Of a DNA stretch of 64,000 bases, positions 1 through 7,594 are shown piece after piece. The notes beneath the pieces were generated by a model. It saw nothing but the letters and a program-made list of their open reading frames with translations. It ran no database searches and was not told the origin of the DNA. The DNA is from Anaerolineales bacterium (GTDB lineage Bacteria; Chloroflexota; Anaerolineae; JAAEKA01), in contig JACKBI010000003.1 of NCBI GenBank assembly GCA_020634615.1, positions 62,001 to 126,000 of the forward strand, read 5' to 3'. Each line of letters starts with the position of its first letter. The first letter of the stretch is position 1. A program made the translations under genes and the position numbers.

Positions 1-2
1 AG

Positions 3-833
3 ATATTCCTGCTGCATCCATTGCCCGAGGGCCGCTGGGAATGTCTCGTCGGCGGCAAGGGCTTGCGACCCGGCATCCAGATCCAGATCGACATTCCCGA
101 CAGCGACCAGACACCTGTCACCGCAACGATCGAGGCCGAGTTCGAAAACGGAAGCCGCGCAGTCAGCTTCGACCAACCCGTGGACGATTGGCTGTACGAG
201 GCGGGACACGTGCCGCTGCCGCCCTACATCCACGAGACGCTGGCCGACCCGGAGCGCTACCAAACGATCTACAGCAGGGTGGAGGGATCGGTGGCTTCCA
301 GCACGGCCGGCCTGCATTTCACACCGGACCTGCTGATCGAGCTGCGCCAACGCGGCGTGGGCATAGACTTTGTGACACTGCACATCGGTCTTGACACGTT
401 CCAGCCCGTCAAGGTGGAAGAAATCGACGAGCATCCCATGCACAGCGAGTGGGCCAGCCTGTCATCGGAGACAGCGCGCCAGATCAACGACACAACGCTG
501 CGCGGTGGCCGCGTCGTCGCGGTTGGCACCACGGCCGTACGTACGCTGGAGTGGGCGGCCACCGGCGCGCAGGGACTGGATCCTTACGATGTGGAAGCCT
601 GCCCCTGGAAACGCACAGCGGCCTTCGAAGGGCCCACGGACCTCTTCATCCGCCCCGGCTACCGCTTCCGCGCCGTAGACGCGATGATCACCAACTTCCA
701 CTTGCCGCGCAGTACCCTGCTGATGCTGGTCAGCGCCTTCGCCGGCAAGGATCTGATCGACCATGCTTATCAGGTTGCCATCGATGAGGACTATCGGTTC
801 TACAGCTTTGGCGACGCGATGGTGATTCTGTAG
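3..833 (+). CDS. queA: QueA, tRNA queuosine ribosyltransferase-isomerase, 5' end outside window
   Basis: S-adenosylmethionine:tRNA ribosyltransferase-isomerase transfers and isomerises the ribosyl group of SAM onto 7-aminomethyl-7-deazaguanine in tRNA, giving epoxyqueuosine. About 276 C-terminal residues are visible; the family is about 340 long. The reading frame is open to the window edge, and the residues before the first in-frame TTG at 21 (HPLPEGRWECLVGGKGLRPG) already match the family, so 21 is not the true start. Typical family blocks are visible, including YQTIYSRVEGSVASSTAGLHF and the C-terminal RFRAVDAMITNFHLPRSTLL. It ends 9 bases before the next gene, so the two may be co-transcribed. 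Confidence 0.95.
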   Translation: MFLLHPLPEGRWECLVGGKGLRPGIQIQIDIPDSDQTPVTATIEAEFENGSRAVSFDQPVDDWLYEAGHVPLPPYIHETLADPERYQTIYSRVEGSVASSTAGLHFTPDLLIELRQRGVGIDFVTLHIGLDTFQPVKVEEIDEHPMHSEWASLSSETARQINDTTLRGGRVVAVGTTAVRTLEWAATGAQGLDPYDVEACPWKRTAAFEGPTDLFIRPGYRFRAVDAMITNFHLPRSTLLMLVSAFAGKDLIDHAYQVAIDEDYRFYSFGDAMVIL

Positions 834-842
834 GAGACCCTG

Positions 843-2033
843 ATGCCATCCATCTTCACCCAGGCAGTCCATGCGGGCGAGCGGCAGCAGCCGCCGCGCG
901 AAACCTCAGTCACGACGCCGCTCTATCACAGCGTCGGGTATCTTGAGCCGTCCGCGGCGGTTATGGAGGAGGTCTTCTCTGGCGAGACGCCCGGCTACGT
1001 CTATCGCCGCTACACCAGCCCGACGGTGGAGGCGTTCGAGCGGGCCATTGCGGCGCTGGAAGGTGGCGACGCGGCCTTTGCTACAGCGTCCGGCATGGCA
1101 GCGGTCCACGCCGCGCTGCTGGCAGCAGGCGTGCGCGCCGGCAGCCATGTCGTCGCAGCACGCGACTGTTACGGTGCGACCTATGACCTGTTGGCTACGC
1201 TGTTGACCGAGCAGGGTGTCACCACTCACTTCGTCGATGCGACGGACGCGAAACACGTCGAAGAGGCGGTGTCGCAGTACCACCCGGCGGCTGTACTGGT
1301 CGAAATTGTTTCCAACCCGCTGCTCAAGCTGGCTGACATCGGCGCGCTGGCCCGCAGCGCCCAAAACGCCGGCGCGGCGCTGATCGTGGACAGCACCTTT
1401 GCCACGCCTTATCTGTGCCGTCCCCTTGCCCTCGGCGCAGATTATGTCGTACACTCAGCCTCGAAGTATATCGGCGGCCACGGCGATGTACTGGCGGGTG
1501 TGGTTGCAACCTCACATGCCAACCGCGACAAACTCTTCGCCATCGAGAAGAAGATCGGCGCGGTGCTGGCGCCTGAGGTTGCATGGCTCGCGCTGCGCGG
1601 GTTGAAAACCCTGCCGCTGCGAATGCGCCAGCAATGTGCAAACGCGGGCATCGTGGCGCAGTTCCTCAGCGAGCATCCGGCTGTTACGCGCGTCTTTTAC
1701 CCCGGCTTGCCCTCGCATCCTCAGCACCAATTGGCACGGGAGCTTTTCGGCGAGCGCGGCTTCGGCGGCATGGTAGCGTTTGAGCTACGCAACGGCACGC
1801 GGCAAGCCGCGTTTGCCTTCCTCGATGCACTGAAACTGGTTCTCCCCGCGACTACGCTGGGTGATGTGTATTCGTTGGCGCTTTATCCGGTCATGGCCAG
1901 CCATCGGGCAGTTCCGCCGGCGGAGCGCGCTCAGTTGGGGATCACCGAAGGGTTGCTGCGACTTAGCATCGGCATCGAAGACGCGAATGACATCGTCGCC
2001 GATCTGGATGCTGCGCTGGCGGCTACCAACTAA
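843..2033 (+). CDS. Cys/Met metabolism PLP enzyme (cystathionine gamma-synthase / methionine gamma-lyase family)
   Basis: A 396-residue fold-type I PLP enzyme of the transsulfuration family, normal in length. The PLP-binding lysine is K208 in SASKYIGGHGD. The phosphate-binding region TASGMAAVHAAL (about residues 81-92) and YVYRRYTSPTVEAFE (about 52-66) are typical. These enzymes make or break C-S bonds of cystathionine, homocysteine or methionine. Sequence reading alone does not separate MetB, MetC-like and MegL activities. The ATG at 843 follows a gaccctg spacer shortly after queA. The gene ends before two nested hairpins, where transcription converges with the cytochrome operon. Confidence 0.9.
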   Translation: MPSIFTQAVHAGERQQPPRETSVTTPLYHSVGYLEPSAAVMEEVFSGETPGYVYRRYTSPTVEAFERAIAALEGGDAAFATASGMAAVHAALLAAGVRAGSHVVAARDCYGATYDLLATLLTEQGVTTHFVDATDAKHVEEAVSQYHPAAVLVEIVSNPLLKLADIGALARSAQNAGAALIVDSTFATPYLCRPLALGADYVVHSASKYIGGHGDVLAGVVATSHANRDKLFAIEKKIGAVLAPEVAWLALRGLKTLPLRMRQQCANAGIVAQFLSEHPAVTRVFYPGLPSHPQHQLARELFGERGFGGMVAFELRNGTRQAAFAFLDALKLVLPATTLGDVYSLALYPVMASHRAVPPAERAQLGITEGLLRLSIGIEDANDIVADLDAALAATN

Positions 2034-2046
2034 AGTGATTCCTGAT

Positions 2047-2110
2047 AGAAACCAGGGGTTTTTGGGCAGTCATCCTTGCTGCAAGAACATCGAGCAAACC
2101 CCTGGTTTCT
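2047..2110. terminator. Hairpin with 15-bp arms between convergent genes
   Basis: Arms AGAAACCAGGGGTTT (2047-2061) and AAACCCCTGGTTTCT (2096-2110) are perfect reverse complements. The left arm is followed by extra T residues. The hairpin starts 13 bases after the PLP enzyme stop, so it probably acts as a terminator or transcript-end protector. A related hairpin is at 34498-34595. Confidence 0.6.
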
Positions 2111-2126
2111 AAGTAGCATTGCTTTA

Positions 2127-2222
2127 GCTCGTACTCCTACTTGTACTCGTTGTCGTACACTTTCCGACCGGCAGCCCAACGGCGGCAAAGAGTACGAGTA
2201 GGAGGTTGAGTAGGAGTACGAG
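2127..2222. repeat. GAGTAC-type hexamer inverted repeat, copy A
   Basis: The left arm contains CTCGTACTCCTACT, and the right arm ends in its exact complement AGTAGGAGTACGAG. Both arms are built from degenerate gagtac/gtactc hexamers around a non-repetitive centre. The repeat lies between the convergent PLP-enzyme and cytochrome genes. Related copies are at 48258-48349, 49746-49845 and 53296-53390. Confidence 0.8.
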
Positions 2223-2244
2223 CCTTCGGACGAGGGATAATCTT

Positions 2245-3807
2245 CTAAGCTTGTGGGTCCGTGGGGGGCGCGGGTTTCTGCTTGCGCAGCCAGTAGACCG
2301 CCACAGCGATCACGACTACCACAAACAGCAGCACCAATATCGGGCTCCACGGCACACGGACGCCGATGCCCCGGGCCGCATCCACGCCGCCGGAGAGGTT
2401 GATCGGCGTTGGCAGCGGCTCGGCCGGCGGGATCACCACATTGACCTGCAACGGCTGGCGTACACCGGCTGCTGCCGAACTGATGGTTGTGAGGTACTCG
2501 ACTTCGTCCGCCGTATAGCCCAACTCGGCGAAGTCGATCAGACCATCGGGCACGTGGCAGTCCTGGCACTGGCGGGCGTTGTCCTTGTCCACGACCCCGT
2601 GGCTGATCTGCAACAGCGTGCTCACCTCTTTGGGCTCCCAGTTGCCACTGTAATCCATCCCCGACTCGCTGGCACCCATCGCGATGGCTTCATCGAGATT
2701 GCCGTCGGCATAGAACGGCTGTAGCTTCAAGGGTATCGGCTCGCCGGTAGTCGCATCGGCCGGCACAATCGCATCGAACTTCTTGAACGGTTGCAGGCGC
2801 GCCGTGAGGTCGGAGCGGCTGCCTGGCCATGCTTCACCCGGCATCGCCGGATCGCCATTGTACCACTCGAAAACCGGCTGCACTGAGTTAGGCTCGGTCT
2901 CTTCTCCAACCGGCGAGTAGATTTCGGTCACCGGATCATAGGTCGGGGTGGCCGTCCAGTCACGCGAGACCAGTCCGCCGGTGCCGGTGACATGGCAGGT
3001 GCGGCAGTCGAGGCGCACGTGTTGGTTGATCAGCGGATCGGTGTGTGGCTCCGCAGTGTGGCACGTGTCGCAAAGCAGGCGATGTTCGGGGATGTCCCGA
3101 CTCCACAGATCGGCGCTATAGCCATATACCTTGTGGTCGTCGCCCGCGTGGCAGTCGACGCAGCTCATGCCGGCGGTAGCGTGAACGTCGCCCTTGCTGG
3201 ACTCGCCATGCGTGTCAGATACTGGGGCAAAGTCCACACCGCGCTTCAGCATCGCCCCGCCGCCGACATTCTGGTGGCACAGCAGGCAGTTTTCGGTGGT
3301 CGGTCGCTGCGCCTGGCGGGCGGCCAGTACGCTGCGGTCCTGGGTCAGTTGCCAGTTGCCATCCTCTGTCTGAATGGGGAAGCGCAGGCTGGTGTCATAA
3401 ACGGGCGAATGACAGATCAGGCAGTCGATACCGGCGATGTCCTGAGGCGTCACCTCGTCCGGCGACTTGGGCACGGATCCGTCGCCGACATGACAGCGTC
3501 CGCAGCCGGCAGGGATACCAAGATCCTCGTTCAGCATGCCCAGCCAGTTGATACGGGCGATGGTACCGGCCACCGGGCTGTAATGATCCATTTTGTTCTC
3601 CCACGTATAGTGAACAGAATGGACCACGTCGTTGGCAACGTCGCCGTGACAGGTGGCACAGGTTGCCGGACCAACATATTCGGTGATGTACTGATGCGGA
3701 GCAGGAGGCTGGGCCAGCGCCGTTTTCGGAGCAAGCAGCAACGCCAGCAACAGCAGCCCGGCAGAAATCATCAGCCAGCGTGTGTTGAGGTGTGATATGG
3801 CGCTCAT
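2245..3807 (-). CDS. Octaheme c-type cytochrome, tetrathionate-reductase (OTR)-like, membrane-anchored
   Basis: A 520-residue exported cytochrome. A signal peptide (WLMISAGLLLLALLLAPKTALAQ) is followed by eight CxxCH heme sites (CATCH, CGRCH, CLICH, CLLCH, CVDCH, CDTCH, CRTCH, CQDCH) and a C-terminal membrane helix (ILVLLFVVVVIAVAVYWLRK). The segment CLLCHQNVGGGAMLKRGVDF, then GDVHATAGMSCVDCH, recalls the octaheme tetrathionate reductase family, which reduces tetrathionate, nitrite or hydroxylamine in vitro. That assignment is from memory of motifs. I chose the ATG at 3807 because it overlaps the upstream stop as ATGA and has GGAGG five bases ahead; an upstream in-frame start at 3843 is less likely. 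Last gene of the operon. Confidence 0.8.
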   Translation of the reverse strand: MSAISHLNTRWLMISAGLLLLALLLAPKTALAQPPAPHQYITEYVGPATCATCHGDVANDVVHSVHYTWENKMDHYSPVAGTIARINWLGMLNEDLGIPAGCGRCHVGDGSVPKSPDEVTPQDIAGIDCLICHSPVYDTSLRFPIQTEDGNWQLTQDRSVLAARQAQRPTTENCLLCHQNVGGGAMLKRGVDFAPVSDTHGESSKGDVHATAGMSCVDCHAGDDHKVYGYSADLWSRDIPEHRLLCDTCHTAEPHTDPLINQHVRLDCRTCHVTGTGGLVSRDWTATPTYDPVTEIYSPVGEETEPNSVQPVFEWYNGDPAMPGEAWPGSRSDLTARLQPFKKFDAIVPADATTGEPIPLKLQPFYADGNLDEAIAMGASESGMDYSGNWEPKEVSTLLQISHGVVDKDNARQCQDCHVPDGLIDFAELGYTADEVEYLTTISSAAAGVRQPLQVNVVIPPAEPLPTPINLSGGVDAARGIGVRVPWSPILVLLFVVVVIAVAVYWLRKQKPAPPTDPQA

Positions 3808-4889
3808 GGTGCACCTCCAGCCTGCTGATGACAGGTCGTACATGTGTTATCGCTCCGCCCTTCATGGTCAAGCGGCGCCGGTCGTATCATGCTATCGACC
3901 GCGTGGCACAGGCTGCATTCAGAACGATCGTCATTGATGCCGTGCGGAATGGCCGGAATCGCTGCCCTGGCCGGGCTGATGACTGAAAGTGGCGTCGGCA
4001 CAGGCGTCGGCTCGACAGCCACCGGCAGTTCCTTCAACGGAATGGGTTGATAGACATTCTCTTCAGCCGCGATGCGAGGCACCGTGGTGATCGCGGTCGC
4101 TTCCGCCGTCAGCCAGCGCCACGTCCCAATGACCGAGAAGAGCACGAACAGCGTCGCCAAAGGCACATAGATGCGCAGCCGGCGATAGCGCAGATCAGGA
4201 GTCGGTGGTGTGCGAACATTGCCAGCCAATCGCTGTTCCAGTTCCTCGCCGTGCTCCTCTTCCATTTCCTCACCGGAAAGGTAACCGGTGAAGATGCTCT
4301 TGTTGAACTTCGCCATGTGGACGAAATAGAAGTGCCAGGTAATGATCGCCAGCACCGCCAGCAGCGCCTCCATACCATGGGCGATCTTGGCCGCCGGCAC
4401 AACCTCACCAGGCAGGTACCGGGTCACCAGAATTGGGTTCCACAGAACGTAGCCCGTCAAGGTCATGAGGATCGTTCCCCACACAACCGCCCAGTATTCC
4501 ATCTTCTCGATGAAATTATAGCGCGGATAGTGCGGTCGAACGTCGGTCATCCGCAGATTGTACTTCATCGCGTCGAAGAAGTCTGTGATGTCCTTCTTCA
4601 CGGGCAGCATAGCCAACTCAACCCGTTGAACGTACACCCGATAGCCGATCTGCACGACGTGCGCAATCGACACCAGAATGAGCATGACGGCAAACGTGTG
4701 ATGGATGAGTCTGGTCTGCTCGATGCCGCCAAGCAGTTGGATAAACCAGATGGAAATGCCGGCGTCAGAGTACTTCTGCGCAAGGCCGGTAAAGCCCAAT
4801 ATGGTAAAGGAGACCAGCAGAAGCACGTGCAGCAGCCGGTCGCTGCGCATGAAGCGTAGATAGCTTTTAGGCATGGTTTCGGCGCTCAT
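3804..4889 (-). CDS. Cytochrome b561/formate dehydrogenase gamma-like subunit with two c-heme sites
   Basis: A 361-residue membrane protein. The N-terminal ~220 residues hold four or more helices with histidines suited to b-heme ligation (RLLHVLLL, RLIHHTFAVML, ITWHFYFVHMAKFNK), as in quinol-oxidising cytochrome b subunits. A further helix near residue 230 (PLATLFVLFSVIGTW) leads to a short periplasmic tail with two CxxCH sites, CSLCH and CTTCH. The start has AAGGAGG eight bases upstream, and both ends overlap the neighbours by four bases. It likely connects the quinone pool to the multiheme cytochromes of the operon. The b/c fusion layout is the notable point; electron-flow direction is unknown. 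Confidence 0.8.
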   Translation of the reverse strand: MSAETMPKSYLRFMRSDRLLHVLLLVSFTILGFTGLAQKYSDAGISIWFIQLLGGIEQTRLIHHTFAVMLILVSIAHVVQIGYRVYVQRVELAMLPVKKDITDFFDAMKYNLRMTDVRPHYPRYNFIEKMEYWAVVWGTILMTLTGYVLWNPILVTRYLPGEVVPAAKIAHGMEALLAVLAIITWHFYFVHMAKFNKSIFTGYLSGEEMEEEHGEELEQRLAGNVRTPPTPDLRYRRLRIYVPLATLFVLFSVIGTWRWLTAEATAITTVPRIAAEENVYQPIPLKELPVAVEPTPVPTPLSVISPARAAIPAIPHGINDDRSECSLCHAVDSMIRPAPLDHEGRSDNTCTTCHQQAGGAP

Positions 4890-6025
4890 GCTTCAGCCTC
4901 CTTGCTCTTGCCCGCCCGCCGATCGTGGATGCGACGCTGCAGGTCAATCGCAATATAGATGATGAAGAACCCGATCACCGCCGGGATCAAGATGCGGTAG
5001 AACAACGTCACGGCTGTAACCAGTGGTGCGGTGCTCCACACCGGCGTGTAATGTCCCAGCCAGCTATCGGCGAAGTTAGTTGTGGCGTCCGGATGACATT
5101 CCTGACAGGTCTTCACCAGATTGGTCTTCATCACCGATTGGTCACCGTGTGCGGTCTGGATGTCGTGGACGCCGTGGCAGTCGGTGCACACAGCCTTGTT
5201 GGTGGCCTGGTCTGGCGTCGTCTTGTCGAAGAGCATCACCGTCGTGCCATGGAAATCGCTGACGTAGGTGTCGAACACCTCGGTTGACAGACCGTATTTC
5301 GCCATCAATTCCTTGTTCGCGTGGCATTCGCCACACATTTGCGGCGAGTCGAGGCGGAACTTGAGGGTTCGCGGGTCGGTTGCGGTGTGGGCCGGGTGGC
5401 AGTCGATGCAGGTTGGCACGTCCGGGTTACCACTGAGCATCGCTTCGCCATGAACGCTGTTGGCATACTTCTCGTAGATACCATCATGGCACTGGCTACA
5501 TGTCTCGGCCGATACGGCGCCGGTGATTTCAGGATGCTTCGAGCGGCTGATGGGCTGAATGTCGTGGCTGCCGTGGCAGTCGGCGCAGACCGCCGCTTCC
5601 TCTACCCCGGCGGCTCGCACCTGCGCATGAACGCTGTCAACCTGCTCCTCAGCCTGCTCGGTGTGGCAGTTGGCGCAGGATTGGCTGTAGTGTACCTGAA
5701 GATCGCGATGGGTCTCGATTGGCGGCGTGCCATGGGGATAGCCGGCGATGTCAGAGTGGCACTGCTGGCATTGCAACCCTGCATGCACCGAGCCGGCCAG
5801 CACCTCGCTGTCGACCGTCACGGAAAGAACGTTCCCGGTGGGTAACGTGAGATGCAACCCTTCCTGCGTGTGACAGCCAAGACAGGTTTCGTTTGGAATT
5901 GGAACAGATGGCGGTTCTGGCCCTTGGGCACTTGCAAGACTGGCTGTCAGAAGCGCCAGCAGCAACGCTGCAAAAAGCGTTGCTGCGATCACTTGGACGC
6001 GGAGGAGGATGGGTCTGGCAATCAT
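4886..6025 (-). CDS. Nonaheme c-type cytochrome with C-terminal membrane anchor
   Basis: A 379-residue exported cytochrome. The signal peptide (VIAATLFAALLLALLTASLASAQG) is followed by nine CxxCH sites (CLGCH, CQQCH, CANCH, CADCH, CSQCH, CIDCH, CGECH, CTDCH, CQECH), many with a DCHGSHDIQ-like sequence that suggests internal duplication. A C-terminal helix (FYRILIPAVIGFFIIYIAIDL) precedes a basic tail, so the heme domain is external and membrane-tethered. Four-base ATGA overlaps on both sides imply translational coupling. It probably passes electrons between the cytochrome b subunit and the other cytochromes. No closer family could be named. Confidence 0.85.
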   Translation of the reverse strand: MIARPILLRVQVIAATLFAALLLALLTASLASAQGPEPPSVPIPNETCLGCHTQEGLHLTLPTGNVLSVTVDSEVLAGSVHAGLQCQQCHSDIAGYPHGTPPIETHRDLQVHYSQSCANCHTEQAEEQVDSVHAQVRAAGVEEAAVCADCHGSHDIQPISRSKHPEITGAVSAETCSQCHDGIYEKYANSVHGEAMLSGNPDVPTCIDCHPAHTATDPRTLKFRLDSPQMCGECHANKELMAKYGLSTEVFDTYVSDFHGTTVMLFDKTTPDQATNKAVCTDCHGVHDIQTAHGDQSVMKTNLVKTCQECHPDATTNFADSWLGHYTPVWSTAPLVTAVTLFYRILIPAVIGFFIIYIAIDLQRRIHDRRAGKSKEAEA

Positions 6026-7125
6026 TGCCTTTGCTCCGGACGTGTTGGGGGAACCCGAGGAACGATGACCTCGCGATTGGCCTCGAGTTCATCTGCGGCG
6101 ACATCGCTTTCGGTCAGGAAGAGATCAGTCTGACCATGACAACTGTTGCAGCTCTCGTTTTGGGGCGTGATCCGCTGCATGTTGTGCGGTGTAGTATACT
6201 TCCAGGTCGGCAGGTTGTCGAATTCCGGCAGCAGATTTTCGCCATAGAAATCGAACAACTCAGGGTTCGCCGGAACATGTCGCACCAGAACGTAGTCCCA
6301 GGGCCGGTCGTCAGACTTCAGCGGATTGGCGCCGATCTTGAAGGTCATTTCGCTGGGATCTGTCGTCGTGTACGGGATACCAGAGTCGTCGCGGCCGGTG
6401 TGGCAATTGGAGCAAGACTTGTACTCGCCGGCGGAGTGGCAGACCTGGCACTGCACGGTGCTGGTGTGAATGGTATGTTGCAGGATGTCACCGCCTACTG
6501 CCACATCTTCGGCGTGGCAGTCCACACAGTCCGGGCTGGGTGCGCCGTCGTAGCGCGTGCCGTGAGTGCCCTCATGGAACTCTTCTATGGTGTGACATTG
6601 GGTGCAGGGCATGCCAGCCTTTTCCCAATGAACGTCAGCCGGAATACCCTCGTGCACACCCTTATACTCGTCGCCAATGCGCGCGCTGTGGCAACCGCCG
6701 CAGGTGACGAATACGGAGGCAACCCGCTTGACCTGGTGGCCCGCGATCAGACCGCCATCGAGCGCGCTGGGCCGACTGATGTGACAGTCGCCACAGTCCG
6801 CGTGGCATTTGGTGCAGTGCGTCGTGTAGGCTTTTACCGTCTCAGGCATGGTGAAGTCGGCGCCGCGGTGTTCCAGCACATCCAGATAGCCCGATTGCAG
6901 GCGGTGGGTACTGTCGTGGGCCTGCTCGACAATACCAACGTGACAGGTACCGCATGATTGCTGCGGCTTGGCGCTGGCCTTGGGCAGCATCCCGTCGTGG
7001 GCCTGTTCCTTGTTTACCACACCGGGCTGGCCGCCATGGCAAGCGATGCAACCTGGCTCGGCATGTACGTCGTCCAAAAACTTCTCGTCAACCAGCACCT
7101 TTTTCCATGCCTCCAACGGAGGCAA
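6022..7125 (-). CDS. Ten-heme portion of an undecaheme cytochrome (C-terminal part, cut off by an in-frame TGA)
   Basis: A 367-codon reading frame with ten CxxCH sites (CIACH, CGTCH, CTKCH, CGDCH, CGGCH, CTQCH, CVDCH, CQVCH, CSNCH, CNSCH) and no signal peptide. Its nominal start is a TTG inside the sequence GELPPLEAWKKV. The frame is the same as that of the signal-anchored piece at 7135-7485, and only the TGA at 7135-7137 separates them. Without export the hemes could not be attached, so the two pieces were most likely one protein of about 487 residues with 11 hemes. It overlaps the next gene by four bases. Confidence 0.85.
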   Translation of the reverse strand: MPPLEAWKKVLVDEKFLDDVHAEPGCIACHGGQPGVVNKEQAHDGMLPKASAKPQQSCGTCHVGIVEQAHDSTHRLQSGYLDVLEHRGADFTMPETVKAYTTHCTKCHADCGDCHISRPSALDGGLIAGHQVKRVASVFVTCGGCHSARIGDEYKGVHEGIPADVHWEKAGMPCTQCHTIEEFHEGTHGTRYDGAPSPDCVDCHAEDVAVGGDILQHTIHTSTVQCQVCHSAGEYKSCSNCHTGRDDSGIPYTTTDPSEMTFKIGANPLKSDDRPWDYVLVRHVPANPELFDFYGENLLPEFDNLPTWKYTTPHNMQRITPQNESCNSCHGQTDLFLTESDVAADELEANREVIVPRVPPTRPEQRQ

Positions 7126-7134
7126 CTCGCCAGC

Positions 7135-7485
7135 TCAGCCTTCGCCGGCGGCAAGCTCGGAGACTACCTCCTCCGGCTCCTCGGCCAGTTGCTCCAGCAC
7201 TGCCTGGTTGGTGTGGCAAGCAATACAGTTGTCGGATGACGGTGTATCGGCCACGACCTGAACGCTGGCGTCCGGTTGTTGAGGAACCGGTGTTTCCTGA
7301 ACAACCATGCTGACCGCATCAGGCGCTGGCTCGCTCAGGATATCAGATTCAACAACGGCAGCCGGCGCCGCTGCTTCAGAGGGCAATGCCAGCTCTGCGG
7401 CGGGGCGTAGGAAAACCACCAGCGCGCCCACCAACGCCACCCCGAGTATTGCCCAGATCCAGGGCCGTTTCACGATAGACTTCAT
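7135..7485 (-). CDS. Signal-anchor and first-heme part of the interrupted undecaheme cytochrome
   Basis: A 116-residue product with a basic N-terminus, a membrane helix (PWIWAILGVALVGALVVFL), a Pro/Ala/Val-rich linker and one CxxCH (NCIACHTNQ, about residue 90). It then stops at TGA after ELAAGEG. The frame continues directly as AGELPPLEAWKKVLVDE into the ten-heme segment. The ATG at 7485 has AAAGGAG upstream. As it stands this would be a small anchored monoheme protein. A tryptophan TGG changed to TGA, by mutation or sequencing error, explains the layout best. Confidence 0.8.
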   Translation of the reverse strand: MKSIVKRPWIWAILGVALVGALVVFLRPAAELALPSEAAAPAAVVESDILSEPAPDAVSMVVQETPVPQQPDASVQVVADTPSSDNCIACHTNQAVLEQLAEEPEEVVSELAAGEG

Positions 7486-7527
7486 TGGGGATGGCTCCTT
7501 TCCATTGAGGGGTTAAGAAACGGGACT

Positions 7528-7555
7528 GCCTGCCCCGAGTTACCTCAGGGCAGGC
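7528..7555 (-). terminator. Hairpin between rhodanese lipoprotein and cytochrome genes
   Basis: GCCTGCCC (7528-7535) pairs with GGGCAGGC (7548-7555) in the 109-base gap after the rhodanese gene. On the minus strand it is followed only by a broken T-run, so partial termination or mRNA processing, giving different levels of the two parts, is more likely than full termination. Confidence 0.4.
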
Positions 7556-7594
7556 GATTCAATCATCTCAGCAAGCGGCGTTGCGGCCGTCCGG

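Noticed and set aside
7135..7137. Selenocysteine at the in-frame TGA
   Set aside because: The position is in a linker rather than a redox motif. No clear SECIS-like hairpin was seen directly after it, and TGG to TGA is a simpler explanation.
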